Source of the DNA: Thermoproteota archaeon
GTDB lineage: Archaea; Thermoproteota; Thermoprotei_A; Sulfolobales; Acidilobaceae
Assembly: GCA_030549835.1 (NCBI GenBank)
Contig: JAUQQR010000002.1
Location: 16,269-80,268, forward strand
Length of the DNA stretch: 64,000 bases
Direction of reading: 5' to 3'
Below are positions 26,091 through 34,850 of the stretch, piece after piece. The notes under the pieces are model-generated. The model was not told the origin of the DNA, did not search any database, and was given only the letters and a program-made list of their open reading frames with translations. A program made the translations under genes and the position numbers. How positions within the stretch are numbered: position 1 is the stretch's first letter; every line of letters begins with the position of its first letter.

Positions 26091-27752
26091 TTGTGGTCTA
26101 TCATAGATAATGCACCATTAGCTCTAAGACTCTCTCTGGCTATTATAGCGGTACTCCTAGTCTTATATTCTCTAGGCTTCTTAGAGTTTAGACTATTACT
26201 ACTTAGTGGCTCTATTCTACTCTTACTCATACTCTTATTTATTGGTTTGAGAGAATTTGGATTTCCTAGGGTTAATCTTAGTTCTAGTAGTGAGAGTTAC
26301 TTTAGAGCTCTTGAAGTTGAGATTAGGAGTGGGAAGAGTGGTGCTGCTGGGGAGCTTTCTAGGATTATTAGTGATAGGGCTACTAAAACTAGTACTAGGT
26401 ATATACTGTTATCTATTCTTGAGGGTGAGTTGAGGAGGTCATTTATAATTCTAGTCTCAGAGGATTCTAAGAAGATTAATGTTGAAGCTGAAGTTCTTAA
26501 AACACTATTAACTAGTCTAGTTGATGGTATAAGGGTTAGTGAAGTTAACTATGAGGAGTTAAGAGTTCTAGCCGACTGGGTATTAAAGTTAAATTTACAC
26601 TCTAAGGGCTTACTCTTTATCTCAGATAAGACTCTAGGCGAGAGGCAGTTAATCAATACTTCTTCAGCTAGTAGTGTAGAGAATAATTTAATCCTAGGAG
26701 AAGCTCTAGATAACCCCATGCCTAAGCCTTACACTTTAACTTTAAGAGATATTGAGGGACATATTGGTATTTTCGGATCTACAGGATCAGGTAAGTCTAC
26801 AACATTATCTATAATAGTAGAGAGAGTGTGGAGAAACCTTAAAATACCAGTAATACTACTAGACTGGACTGGGGAACACGTAGTACTCTTCAAGACTCGA
26901 GGAATTCAATTTAAAGAGTATAATCCTATGGATGGAGGAGCCTCTATAAACCCCTTAGATATTGAGAGTGATATAGACTACATTGTTAGTGTTATGGTTA
27001 AAGCTTTATCTCTAAGCCCTCCACAGGCATATATGCTTATGAGAGCCCTCGAGAGCTTTAAGCCTAGATCTTTAAGAGAATTAGAGGAGTCTATAGAAGC
27101 GTTAACTGAAGAGTCTAAGTGGGATAAGGAGGTTAAGAGAGCTCTCTTAAGGAAGATATCAATGCTAACTAGGGGGTCATATAATGCGTTTAAGGAAACT
27201 AAAAGTATAGAACTTAACGGTATAAGTATAGTAAGACTAGATTATATTAAGAATATATTAGCTAGGAAATCATATGCCTTATTCCTACTAGCTAGGATGT
27301 TTATGGAGAGATCTTCTAGTAATGAGAGTGAGCCTAGGATTCTAATAGCTATAGATGAGGCTCATAACATATTTAGTGGTGAAGAGTCCCACTTCATAGA
27401 GCAGTTATTCTCAGAATGTAGGAAGTATGGCGTAATACTAGCTATAGCTACCCAGTCTCCAGCATCAATACCTAATGGCATATTATTGAATACTAATACC
27501 AAGATTATACATGCCCTTAGGAGCTCTAGAGATAAGACTATGATATCTGAGACTATGAGTCTTAAGAGAGAGTATGTAGATATTATTGATAAGCTCGGAT
27601 CAGGTGAGGCTATAATACAAGCACCTTCAAATCCAGAACCAACCCTTATACAAGTCCAGCTCGTGGATGAGTCTAGTAGTGAATTCAATAATATTAGGGT
27701 CTATAGAGAGCCAGTCAATATTGATACCAGTATCCCAGGATTCTATTCTTGA
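26091..27752 (+). CDS. Membrane-anchored HerA/VirB4-like ATPase (CedB candidate)
   Basis: Two N-terminal membrane helices (about 10-29 and 33-52), a roughly 160-residue linker domain, then a HerA/FtsK-type motor: P-loop GSTGSGKST at about 229-237, LLDWTGEHV, Walker B ILIAIDEAHN and ATQSPASIP (sensor/arginine region). Chromosomal HerA lacks membrane helices; the crenarchaeal DNA-import ATPase CedB has them, so this may be CedB, though no CedA is adjacent. 553 residues. Start TTG 26091. Its last 126 bp overlap the 3' end of the convergent kinase gene. Confidence 0.75.
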   Translation: MWSIIDNAPLALRLSLAIIAVLLVLYSLGFLEFRLLLLSGSILLLLILLFIGLREFGFPRVNLSSSSESYFRALEVEIRSGKSGAAGELSRIISDRATKTSTRYILLSILEGELRRSFIILVSEDSKKINVEAEVLKTLLTSLVDGIRVSEVNYEELRVLADWVLKLNLHSKGLLFISDKTLGERQLINTSSASSVENNLILGEALDNPMPKPYTLTLRDIEGHIGIFGSTGSGKSTTLSIIVERVWRNLKIPVILLDWTGEHVVLFKTRGIQFKEYNPMDGGASINPLDIESDIDYIVSVMVKALSLSPPQAYMLMRALESFKPRSLRELEESIEALTEESKWDKEVKRALLRKISMLTRGSYNAFKETKSIELNGISIVRLDYIKNILARKSYALFLLARMFMERSSSNESEPRILIAIDEAHNIFSGEESHFIEQLFSECRKYGVILAIATQSPASIPNGILLNTNTKIIHALRSSRDKTMISETMSLKREYVDIIDKLGSGEAIIQAPSNPEPTLIQVQLVDESSSEFNNIRVYREPVNIDTSIPGFYS

Positions 27753-28241
27753 GATTAACTCTTCTACTCTAGGCTCACCATGTGTTGTATCTAGCTCTAT
27801 AGTCATACTACTCCAGCTTCCTTCAACTATTTCCTCAGCTATTATATTAAAAGCTTCTGCTATAGTATTCTCTATTATCTTAGCCCTACTCCACCCCCTA
27901 TCCTCAAGTCTCACTATTAATACTCTAGGATCGCATCTGAGTAGTATTATGAGTGGTATATAGTCACCTACAGTATTAAGCCAGAGTGATGGGTTTAATG
28001 TACTAACTACTAGGCAATTATCCTTCAAATTATTTACATAGTCTTCTATAGTTTTTATAGCTTTAGACTCTACTATTACACTAGTCTCTCTACCTGTAGG
28101 ATCTTCTACTAGAGCTCCTCCAGACTTAAATAGACTACTATCCTCTAAGCTTATGCAATTAAACTCTAAGGCTACCCTCCTAGAAAGAATACTCTTACCA
28201 GTTCCAGGCGTCCCAGTAACTATTATTATATAATTAACCAA
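27627..28241 (-). CDS. Fap7/hCINAP-type adenylate kinase-like NTPase
   Basis: P-loop GTPGTGKS at residues 10-17, followed by SRRVALEFNCISL and, later, LEDRGWSRAKIIENTIAEA, the lid and C-terminal signature of the Fap7 family, which acts in small-subunit ribosome maturation. 204 residues; the family is about 170-185, and the last 25-40 residues lie in the convergent overlap with the HerA-like gene. Either the C-terminus is an extension or the overlap is an unusual sense-antisense coding segment. ATG start. Confidence 0.8.
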   Translation of the reverse strand: MVNYIIIVTGTPGTGKSILSRRVALEFNCISLEDSSLFKSGGALVEDPTGRETSVIVESKAIKTIEDYVNNLKDNCLVVSTLNPSLWLNTVGDYIPLIILLRCDPRVLIVRLEDRGWSRAKIIENTIAEAFNIIAEEIVEGSWSSMTIELDTTHGEPRVEELISRIESWDTGINIDWLSIDPNIIEFTTRLIHELDLYKGWFWI

Positions 28242-28316
28242 AATTTACTACCACAATGTCTCTCCTAATTAAGCCTATTATTTTTATGATAGCATAGATA
28301 TTAACCTTGTTTACAG

Positions 28317-28335
28317 AGAAAAGCTTATATAGAAG
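28317..28335 (+). promoter_or_regulatory. TATA box of the thermosome gene
   Basis: GAAAAGCTTATATAGAAG with A-rich BRE-like bases 5' of CTTATATA. Transcription would begin about 25 bp on, near 28353, leaving a roughly 30-nt leader that contains GGGGGGTGAT before the TTG at 28384. Heat-shock control cannot be read from the sequence. Confidence 0.5.
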
Positions 28336-28383
28336 TACCTTCATATAATATTATTGGAGAACAATATTAGGGGGGTGATAAGG

Positions 28384-30033
28384 TTGTCTACTAAACTACC
28401 TACTACTGAGGCTGTAGGAATACCAGTCATAATATTAAAGGAGGGTACTAGTAGAACTTATGGTAGGGAAGCTTTTAGAGCAAATGCTATGGCAGCTAAA
28501 GCTATAGCTGAGATTCTTAAGACAACATATGGACCTAAAGGTATGGATAAGATGCTTGTAGATAGTCTAGGCGATATAACGACAACTAATGATGGTGCAA
28601 CTATACTCGATAAAATGGATCTCCAGCATCCTGCAGGTAAGATGCTAGTACAAATAGCTAAAGGTCAGGATGAGGAGGCTGGCGATGGTACCAAGACTGC
28701 TGTCATATTCGCTGGAGAACTCATAAAAGAAGCTGAGAAACTACTAGATAAGAATATACACCCAACAGTTATAATTGAAGGCTATAAGGCTGCTCTAGAA
28801 AAAGCTCTAGCGTATATTAATGAGTTAGCAGAGCCTATATCAATAGATAATGTAGATCTCTTAGAGCAAGTTGCTCTAACAAGCTTGAGTAGTAAGGCTA
28901 TTAGAGAAGCTAAAGAGCACTTTGCTAAGCTAGCTGTAGAAGCTATTAGATCAATTGCTGAGCTTAGAGGAGATAAGTGGTATGTTGATCTTAGTAATAT
29001 ACAGATAATTAAGAAGCATGGAGGTAGCCTCCTAGACACTCAGTTAATTAAAGGTATAGTCCTCGATAAGGAGGTAGTACACCCTGATATGCCTAAGAGG
29101 GTTGAGAAAGCTAAGATAGCATTACTAGACGCACCACTAGAAATAGAGAAACCTGAGATAGACTTAGAGATTAGCATCTCAAGCCCTGACCTAGTAAGGA
29201 AGCTTATGGAGAAGCAAGAGAAGATTCTAGGAGAGAAGGTAGAGAAAATAGCGGCTACTGGAGCTAATGTTGTTATAACTCAGAAAGGCATAGATGATAT
29301 AGCTCAATACTATCTAGCTAAGAAAGGTATACTAGCTGTTAGGAGAGTTAAGAGGAGTGATATTGAGAAGCTTGCTAGAGCAACTGGCGCAAAGATAGTA
29401 ACTGATATTGATGACCTCAAACCAGAAGATCTAGGTGAAGCAGAACTAGTAGAGGAGAGGAGAGTTGGAGAAGATAAGATGGTATTTATTGAAGGAGCTA
29501 GGAATCTTAGAAGTGTAACTATAGTTGTAAGAGGAGGATTTGAGAGGCTCGTAGATGAAGCTGATAGAGCAATACATGATGCTTTAAGCGCTGTGGCAGA
29601 CGCTGTAATGGATAATAAAATTGTAGGAGGAGCTGGAGCAGTAGAGGCTGAGCTAGCAAAACACCTATATGAATATGCTAGAACACTACCAGGTAAAATG
29701 CAGCTAGCAGTAGAGGCATTCGCTAGAGCACTAGAATCTATACCACAAATCCTAGCCTATAATGCAGGCCATGACCCAATAAATGTCCTAGTTAAACTAA
29801 GAAGTGCTCACGAGAAACCAGAAGGTAAATGGCTAGGAATAGATATAGAAACAGGAGACTTAATAGATACTATTAAAGCAGGTATAATTGATCCAGCAAG
29901 AGTTAAATCTAACGCATTCAAAGCAGGGGCAGAAGCAGCATCACTAATACTAAGAATAGATGATCTAATAGCAGCAAAGAGAACAGAAGAGAGGAGAGAG
30001 AAAGGTAGAGAAGAGAAGAAAGAGGAGGAGTAA
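28384..30033 (+). CDS. Thermosome subunit (group II chaperonin)
   Basis: ATP-driven protein-folding ring. Signatures: LKEGTSRTYGREA at the N-terminus, TTYGPKGMDKML, DEEAGDGTKTAV (ATPase Asp) and GGAGAVEAELA; charged C-terminal tail of Glu/Lys/Arg. The frame also opens at a TTG at 28354, which would be almost leaderless from the TATA box, but the TTG at 28384 has GGGGGGTGAT 5' of it and gives a normal N-terminus of 549 residues. Crenarchaea usually have two or three such subunits; one is here. Confidence 0.94.
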   Translation: MSTKLPTTEAVGIPVIILKEGTSRTYGREAFRANAMAAKAIAEILKTTYGPKGMDKMLVDSLGDITTTNDGATILDKMDLQHPAGKMLVQIAKGQDEEAGDGTKTAVIFAGELIKEAEKLLDKNIHPTVIIEGYKAALEKALAYINELAEPISIDNVDLLEQVALTSLSSKAIREAKEHFAKLAVEAIRSIAELRGDKWYVDLSNIQIIKKHGGSLLDTQLIKGIVLDKEVVHPDMPKRVEKAKIALLDAPLEIEKPEIDLEISISSPDLVRKLMEKQEKILGEKVEKIAATGANVVITQKGIDDIAQYYLAKKGILAVRRVKRSDIEKLARATGAKIVTDIDDLKPEDLGEAELVEERRVGEDKMVFIEGARNLRSVTIVVRGGFERLVDEADRAIHDALSAVADAVMDNKIVGGAGAVEAELAKHLYEYARTLPGKMQLAVEAFARALESIPQILAYNAGHDPINVLVKLRSAHEKPEGKWLGIDIETGDLIDTIKAGIIDPARVKSNAFKAGAEAASLILRIDDLIAAKRTEERREKGREEKKEEE

Positions 30034-30155
30034 AGTAGTATAACTAGATCTAAAATAATCCTCTATTCCTCTACAATTAAACTACTATTTTTCTTAATAA
30101 TTGTTTAAATATGTTTTTAAGTTTCTCCTCCTAAATGCTATAATGAGGGGGTAGT

Positions 30156-30392
30156 ATGGGTAGGGTTAGGAGTGCTTTAGTTAAGAGAATTACTAGGAAA
30201 CTATTAGAATCTTATCCAGACGTGTTTACTGGTAGTTTTGAGCATAATAAGAAAATTGTAGGCGAACTTATAGAATTTAAGAGTAAGAAGCTTAGAAACC
30301 AGATAGCAGGCTATATTACACATATTGTAAATGCTTCTCTTAAAAGGAGAGGTTTAGTTAGAGGAGAGAGTGAGGAGTCTCTTCAAGGTTAA
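30156..30392 (+). CDS. rps17e: Ribosomal protein S17e
   Basis: 78 residues: MGRVRSALVKRITRKLLESY, FTGSFEHNKKIVGEL and KKLRNQIAGYITH are diagnostic for archaeal S17e, a small-subunit protein. ATG start with GGGGG upstream (GAGGGGGTAGTATGG). Its stop overlaps the next ATG by one base (TAATG), so the MoaD-PRTase fusion behind it is translated from the same message. Confidence 0.93.
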   Translation: MGRVRSALVKRITRKLLESYPDVFTGSFEHNKKIVGELIEFKSKKLRNQIAGYITHIVNASLKRRGLVRGESEESLQG

Positions 30393-31168
30393 TGCCAATA
30401 GTATACTCTACACTACTAGGTGTTAACTATATGCCTATTATTAAGATTAAGTTGTTAGGTTACTTAAGGGAAGCTATTGGTAGTGACTACATAGATATTG
30501 AAGCTAATGATTGGGTTGAAGCTCTTATTAAAGCTAGAGAGATGCACTCTAGGATTAGTGATGCTATTAAACCTACAGGGGAGCCTAGCCCAGGCTACAT
30601 GGTTTTCGTTGATGGAGTTGATTATAGGATAGCTAGTAGAGGTTATGCTAGAGAAGTAGCAATACTACCTATAGTCCACGGCGGGCAAGATAATGTCAGA
30701 TTCCTAACATGGAATGATATAACTAGTACATGTAATATTGTAGCTGAGAGAATTATAAACTCAGGGTTTAAAGTAGATGTTATAGTAGGCATACTAAGAG
30801 GGGGAATTATACCAGCAACTATAATAGCTGATATTCTAGGTATAGAAGATATTGGAGTATTAGACATAAAATTCTACCAAGCACCTAATATTAGAAGAGA
30901 GAAGCCTATACTAAAACAACCCCTAACACTCCCAATATACAATAAAAACACATTAATAGTAGATGACGTTAGCGATACTGGAAGAACACTACAACTAGCC
31001 CTAGACTATATAAGACACTATTCTCCAAAAGAAATTAAAACAGTAACACTCTACGTAAAACCATGGACAAACCTAATCCCAGACTACTACGCAGAAATAA
31101 CGGACAAATGGCTAGTATTCCCATGGGGCGCATGGGAATACAAGAGGCAAATTACACAAACCAAATGA
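30392..31168 (+). CDS. MoaD/SAMP-like ubiquitin-fold domain fused to a phosphoribosyltransferase
   Basis: Residues about 14-98 have the beta-grasp pattern of MoaD/ThiS/SAMP (IKIKLLGYLREAIGSDYIDI, GYMVFVDGVDYR, then EVAILPIVHGG), including the diglycine at 97-98 where such carriers normally end. Without a break the chain goes on into a type I PRTase (residues 101-258): TWNDITSTCNIVAERII, VGILRGGIIPA and the PRPP loop LIVDDVSDTGRTL. Hence a sulphur-carrier/ubiquitin-like module is fused to a purine-type PRTase. Either half alone is common. Starts ATG 30392 or ATG 30431; both keep the carrier domain. No frameshift is needed. Confidence 0.8.
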   Translation: MPIVYSTLLGVNYMPIIKIKLLGYLREAIGSDYIDIEANDWVEALIKAREMHSRISDAIKPTGEPSPGYMVFVDGVDYRIASRGYAREVAILPIVHGGQDNVRFLTWNDITSTCNIVAERIINSGFKVDVIVGILRGGIIPATIIADILGIEDIGVLDIKFYQAPNIRREKPILKQPLTLPIYNKNTLIVDDVSDTGRTLQLALDYIRHYSPKEIKTVTLYVKPWTNLIPDYYAEITDKWLVFPWGAWEYKRQITQTK

Positions 31169-31329
31169 AACCATAAAAACATTAATATGATAGACTGCTC
31201 GTAGATTGTTTAGTTTTGGTTCCCCCCTAGTTATTTAGGTTACTTCTATGGATTCCCTGAACTTGTTTAAGCTAATCTCTAACTCTAATGTTGAGTTTAC
31301 CTAAACAAACTACTAAGAAGTATATAGGG

Positions 31330-31840
31330 ACATCTAGATATTAAATATTTCAAAGCCTATGAGCCTGTGAGCCAGTGACTCCTAAGAGCTGTAAACGGGA
31401 GAATGAGTATAAACAAGTAGGATGAGCTCATGCCCAGAAACCTAGTTAATAGACATGAGCAACCACTCATTAAATCTATCATAATATTTATAACAGAGGA
31501 ATTTAATGAGTACATATGAAGAAGCATACAGAGCCTAACATAGCTATTTGGAGTTTATATTGATTTATATCTGCTAGTATTACTCTTCAACTACTACTTA
31601 TGGGAGTAAACCATCTCTATTATTTCGAATATAGGTATATAAGATGTGGGAGCTCCCCCATAGCAGTGAACCTGAGATAATCTATGAGGGGGAGCTGTGG
31701 GTTGGGGTTACCCTGAATGGGCGGAGACAAATGATATAAGAGCCGATGAAAGGCGCCCCGAGGTCTATGAAGCCAAGGGTTGATATCAAATATGAAACCA
31801 GAACCCCTAGTTTAGATAGTAAATCAGTAGAATTTAATAA
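31330..31840 (+). repeat. TnpB-element 3' end, second copy of the 3.60-3.71 kb tail
   Basis: Bases 31648-31690 (AAGATGTGGGAGCTCCCCCA, AGCAGTGAACCTGAGATAAT) and 31721-31808 (ATGAAAGGCGCCCCGAGGTC, TATGAAGCCAAGGGTTGATA) match the minus strand at 3.60-3.71 kb nearly base for base. Read in frame: KMWELPHSSEPEII, then EPMKGAPRSMKPRVDIKYET after one stop. The rest of the 680-bp gap 31169-31848 has no gene that I can support. Confidence 0.65.
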
Positions 31841-31848
31841 TATAGTTA

Positions 31849-32376
31849 CTAGGTTGTAAATAGTGTGAATAGAGTTAGTGTTGTTTCCTTAGAGGGGATA
31901 GAGTGGAGCTTCTCGAGTCTCTTAACAGTTATATTCTCTAGGCTATCAATACTACATTTTACATATTCTAAGTCTATCTTCTTTTCATAACTTATACCTA
32001 ATTCTCCTAGAATATCTTTAATATTATCTCTCACTTCTCCCTTAAACCCTATAGCTATAATTAAGTGAGAGTACTTGATATTATCCACAACATCTCTAAC
32101 CTGCTTAAACCCTAGGAGATTCATGAGAAATAATATTGCCTTATTCCTAACCCTAGATCCTAAAATTAAGTCCTCCATAGTATATAGGTAAGATATTCCT
32201 AGCGAGCACGCATCTAAGTCCTTAAATGGTAACCCTACAATAATAGGCTTCTCTCTCTTAACCCTAGTAGCTACTTCACCTACATCTACAGGTTTCTCTA
32301 ACTCGATACTTAAAACCTCCACCTCAGTCCACTCTAAACTAATAATATTTAACTTAACACTCTTAACTTCCATCAT
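31849..32376 (-). CDS. Probable KEOPS subunit Cgi121
   Basis: 175 residues with NKAILFLMNLLGFKQVRDVVDNIK followed by SHLIIAIGFKGEVRDNIKDI, a pattern I associate with Cgi121/TPRKB, the KEOPS component that delivers tRNA for t6A37 synthesis. It lies 51 bp downstream of thrS on the same strand, and t6A is made on ANN-decoding tRNAs including tRNA-Thr, so the context fits. The match is from memory of the family pattern and not from alignment. Start MMEV uses two ATGs. Confidence 0.5.
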   Translation of the reverse strand: MMEVKSVKLNIISLEWTEVEVLSIELEKPVDVGEVATRVKREKPIIVGLPFKDLDACSLGISYLYTMEDLILGSRVRNKAILFLMNLLGFKQVRDVVDNIKYSHLIIAIGFKGEVRDNIKDILGELGISYEKKIDLEYVKCSIDSLENITVKRLEKLHSIPSKETTLTLFTLFTT

Positions 32377-32427
32377 ACTCTATCCTCAAGGAATATTATG
32401 GATTTCATCTTCTAGTTTAGGATCTCA

Positions 32428-33843
32428 TTAGAGCATATGGCTTAAATCTGCTGGGATACGTGGGGCAAAACCGCTTATCTTAATAACTCCTTCTTCTTCT
32501 CCTCTTATAATATTCTCTAATTCTGTTAAGGCCTCATCTAAGCTACTATATTTTATAGTTTTACTGATTCTCTTCATTTCTTTATGGCTAAATATGCTTA
32601 TTGTTAATATTGATTCTCTAACTTCTCTTGCCCCAATATAGATTATTATGGGTGGTTTTATTGTTGATTCAATACTCCTAATATCTCCTGGTAGGCTTGT
32701 CTTAGTTGATTCTTTTAATCCTACTCTTAGTCCATTGCTTAGTAGCTTTTCTCTTATGTTTATTGTCTTATCGAGTATGACTTCATCTACTTTCCAGTCT
32801 CCTGTTTTAATTGCTATTATTGCTACTTGTATTGGTGCTAGCGCTAATGGGAGTCTCCCCCTATAGTGTTCTAGGTATCCTCCTAGGAATCTCTCTATTG
32901 AGCCTATTAGTGCTCTATGTATAATGTATACCCTATTATCTCCATAGACTTCTCTAATGATATCGTATATTTTGAATCTTCTTGGAAGGTTGAAGTCGAA
33001 TTGTATAGTGCCCATTTGCCACTCTTTAACTCCACTACTACTCTTAAGTGTCATAATTATATCTATTTTAGGGCCGTAGAATGCTGCTTCACCTACTCCT
33101 ATACTAGCTTTTATACCATACTTCTCAGCTATAATACTAGTTATTTTCTCTAGAGTATCTTCTGCAGAGCTCCACTCCTCAATTGTACCCATAAAATCTT
33201 TACCTATGAGGTTCTTATCTGAGAGGCTAAGCCTAATACGTATATTATCCTGGCTTATAGGTAGGTTAAATACTGATTCTAGGAGAAGCTTTATCTCGTC
33301 AAATACATTTAGTATAACATTTAGAGTATCAGATTCAAAGGTTATTATATGTGCATCGTCTTGAGTAAAACCTCTAACTCTTAAAAGCCCGTAGAGGCTA
33401 CCGCTAGGCTCAAATCTATGTACTCTACCAATCTCAAATATCTTAAATGGGAGTTTAACTTTACTCCTAAACCTAGCTATATGATTCAAGAATATTAAGA
33501 GGTGGTAGGGGCAGTTCATAGGCTTAAGTACAAACTCTCTATCCTCTATATTAAGAATGTACATGTTACTCTTATAGAAATCCATATGGCCTGATAGCTT
33601 AAAAAGCTCACTACTAGCTATTAGAGGAGTCTCTACAACTAGGTAACCTCTCCTAGAATGGAAATTAACTAGAATCTGCTGGAGAGCATGCCTAAAATAG
33701 CCCCCACCAATACTAAATAATGGAACACCGGGACCAGAGAAGACTCCATACTCTCTATTAATAATAGGTACGCTAGACTCAGGCTTAATAGCTAAATCAA
33801 GTTCATACGCATAATCAATGTGATCTTTAACGGTACCACTCAT
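32428..33843 (-). CDS. thrS: Threonyl-tRNA synthetase, catalytic type without editing domain
   Basis: Class II aaRS. Motif 2 FEIGRVHRFEPSGSLYGLLR, zinc/active-site MNCPYH, motif 3 HRALIGSIERFLGGYLEH and C-terminal anticodon domain (LALAPIQVAIIAI). At 471 residues it starts directly at the catalytic core and lacks TGS/N2 editing domains. Some Crenarchaea split ThrRS into a catalytic and a separate editing protein (ThrRS-cat, ThrRS-ed), so a partner should exist elsewhere. ATG start. Confidence 0.92.
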   Translation of the reverse strand: MSGTVKDHIDYAYELDLAIKPESSVPIINREYGVFSGPGVPLFSIGGGYFRHALQQILVNFHSRRGYLVVETPLIASSELFKLSGHMDFYKSNMYILNIEDREFVLKPMNCPYHLLIFLNHIARFRSKVKLPFKIFEIGRVHRFEPSGSLYGLLRVRGFTQDDAHIITFESDTLNVILNVFDEIKLLLESVFNLPISQDNIRIRLSLSDKNLIGKDFMGTIEEWSSAEDTLEKITSIIAEKYGIKASIGVGEAAFYGPKIDIIMTLKSSSGVKEWQMGTIQFDFNLPRRFKIYDIIREVYGDNRVYIIHRALIGSIERFLGGYLEHYRGRLPLALAPIQVAIIAIKTGDWKVDEVILDKTINIREKLLSNGLRVGLKESTKTSLPGDIRSIESTIKPPIIIYIGAREVRESILTISIFSHKEMKRISKTIKYSSLDEALTELENIIRGEEEGVIKISGFAPRIPADLSHML

Positions 33844-34020
33844 AACCTACACCTTAAGCCTAAACATAATCCATATATACTTAACCTTAAAAATTAAAAT
33901 ATTATGCTGATCAATGTAAATATTAGAAGCTAATACTTAAACAAAGATAGCTATATAAACTTAAGATGTAATCAGTTAAATTGAATAAGAGATACTAAGC
34001 TTAACAGGGAGGTTATAGAA

Positions 34021-34335
34021 TTGAGCAAGAGAATGAGCTTCCCGAAAAAGAGAGAAGACATAGAGAAGATTACTGAAGAAGTAGAATCAGAACACCGACA
34101 CGAACAACACCACCATCACCATGGAGTAGAAGAGCATACAGCTAATATCCAGCTACTTATAGATGCACTAAGCACTAGAATAACTGGACTTGAAGATAAG
34201 ATAATGAAGCAATCAATAGACATAGCTAGAGTATACAAGGTATTAGCATATATAGTTGAGGCTATAGCAGTAGATGATATAGAAGCCAAAAAGAAAACAT
34301 TAAGAGAAGCGTTAAAAATACTAGAAAGCCAATAG
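34021..34335 (+). CDS. Histidine-rich coiled-coil protein
   Basis: 104 residues. Residues 25-39 are HRHEQHHHHHGVEEH; the rest is helical with heptad-like hydrophobics (LLIDALSTRITGLEDKIMK, ARVYKVLAYIVEAIA). A metal-binding His cluster is likely (Ni, Zn or Co), but no family is recognised. TTG start, with CTATATAAAC about 60 bp upstream as a probable TATA box. Gap of 30 bp to a ribbon-helix-helix gene, so the pair could be a metal-sensing or storage unit; this is inference. Confidence 0.55.
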   Translation: MSKRMSFPKKREDIEKITEEVESEHRHEQHHHHHGVEEHTANIQLLIDALSTRITGLEDKIMKQSIDIARVYKVLAYIVEAIAVDDIEAKKKTLREALKILESQ

Positions 34336-34365
34336 ATAAAATTTAAGAAGGAGGTTAAGGTTAAC

Positions 34366-34659
34366 ATGCGCAAATTATCACTAAAACCAGCAAATATTAT
34401 CACAATAAGCACAAAAATAACAGAATATGAGAATACGATACTAGATGTAATAGCAGATGAATGTAACTTAACAAAAAGTAAGCTAATAAAAATAGCTATA
34501 ACTAAACTAATAGAAGAAATAATACAAAACGATACAAGAAACATAATACAATCAAGGCTAATCTCAGGATACAATATAGTATTTAATACAATAAAAGAAG
34601 ATTCAAAAATAACACTAGATAAATGTATATCAAGAATAAGGGGTTCAGCTCCGATATAG
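34366..34659 (+). CDS. Ribbon-helix-helix-like small protein
   Basis: 97 residues. The segment ITISTKITEYENTILDVIAD plus NLTKSKLIKIAITKLIEEII has the strand-helix-helix rhythm of CopG/Arc DNA-binding proteins, set about 12 residues from the N-terminus. The last codons (RIRGSAPI) are encoded by the GGGGTTCAGCTCCGATATAG transposon repeat, which supplies the stop, so the original C-terminus was lost or extended. AAGGAGGTTAAGG is a strong ribosome site upstream of the ATG. Probably regulates itself and the His-rich neighbour. Confidence 0.55.
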   Translation: MRKLSLKPANIITISTKITEYENTILDVIADECNLTKSKLIKIAITKLIEEIIQNDTRNIIQSRLISGYNIVFNTIKEDSKITLDKCISRIRGSAPI

Positions 34660-34850
34660 GTTCATTGCCTCATCTATTGTTCCCCGCATCCCGCTCGGGC
34701 TTTCATCGGACTTGGGGGCGTTCAGGTGACCCCTAGACACACCACATTTTGAGTAATGCTACCCTTTGGGGGGAGCTTTCATTTATAAGCTCTCTACTCT
34801 CTCACCAGATAGCTCCTAGCATTAAGGATAGGTAACGGTAGTTTACGAGA
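34635..34850 (-). repeat. TnpB-element 3' end remnant (minus strand)
   Basis: Minus-strand reading across 34762-34640 gives ALLKMWC, then by frameshift LNAPKSDESPSGMRGNNR, stop, GNEPISELNP, the same tail as at 23.29 kb. The block GGGGGGAGCTTTCATTTATA (34776-34795) and the AGCTCCTAGCATTAAGGATA part up to 34827 recur at 14.38-14.43 kb. It starts inside the 3' end of the preceding gene. Confidence 0.6.
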
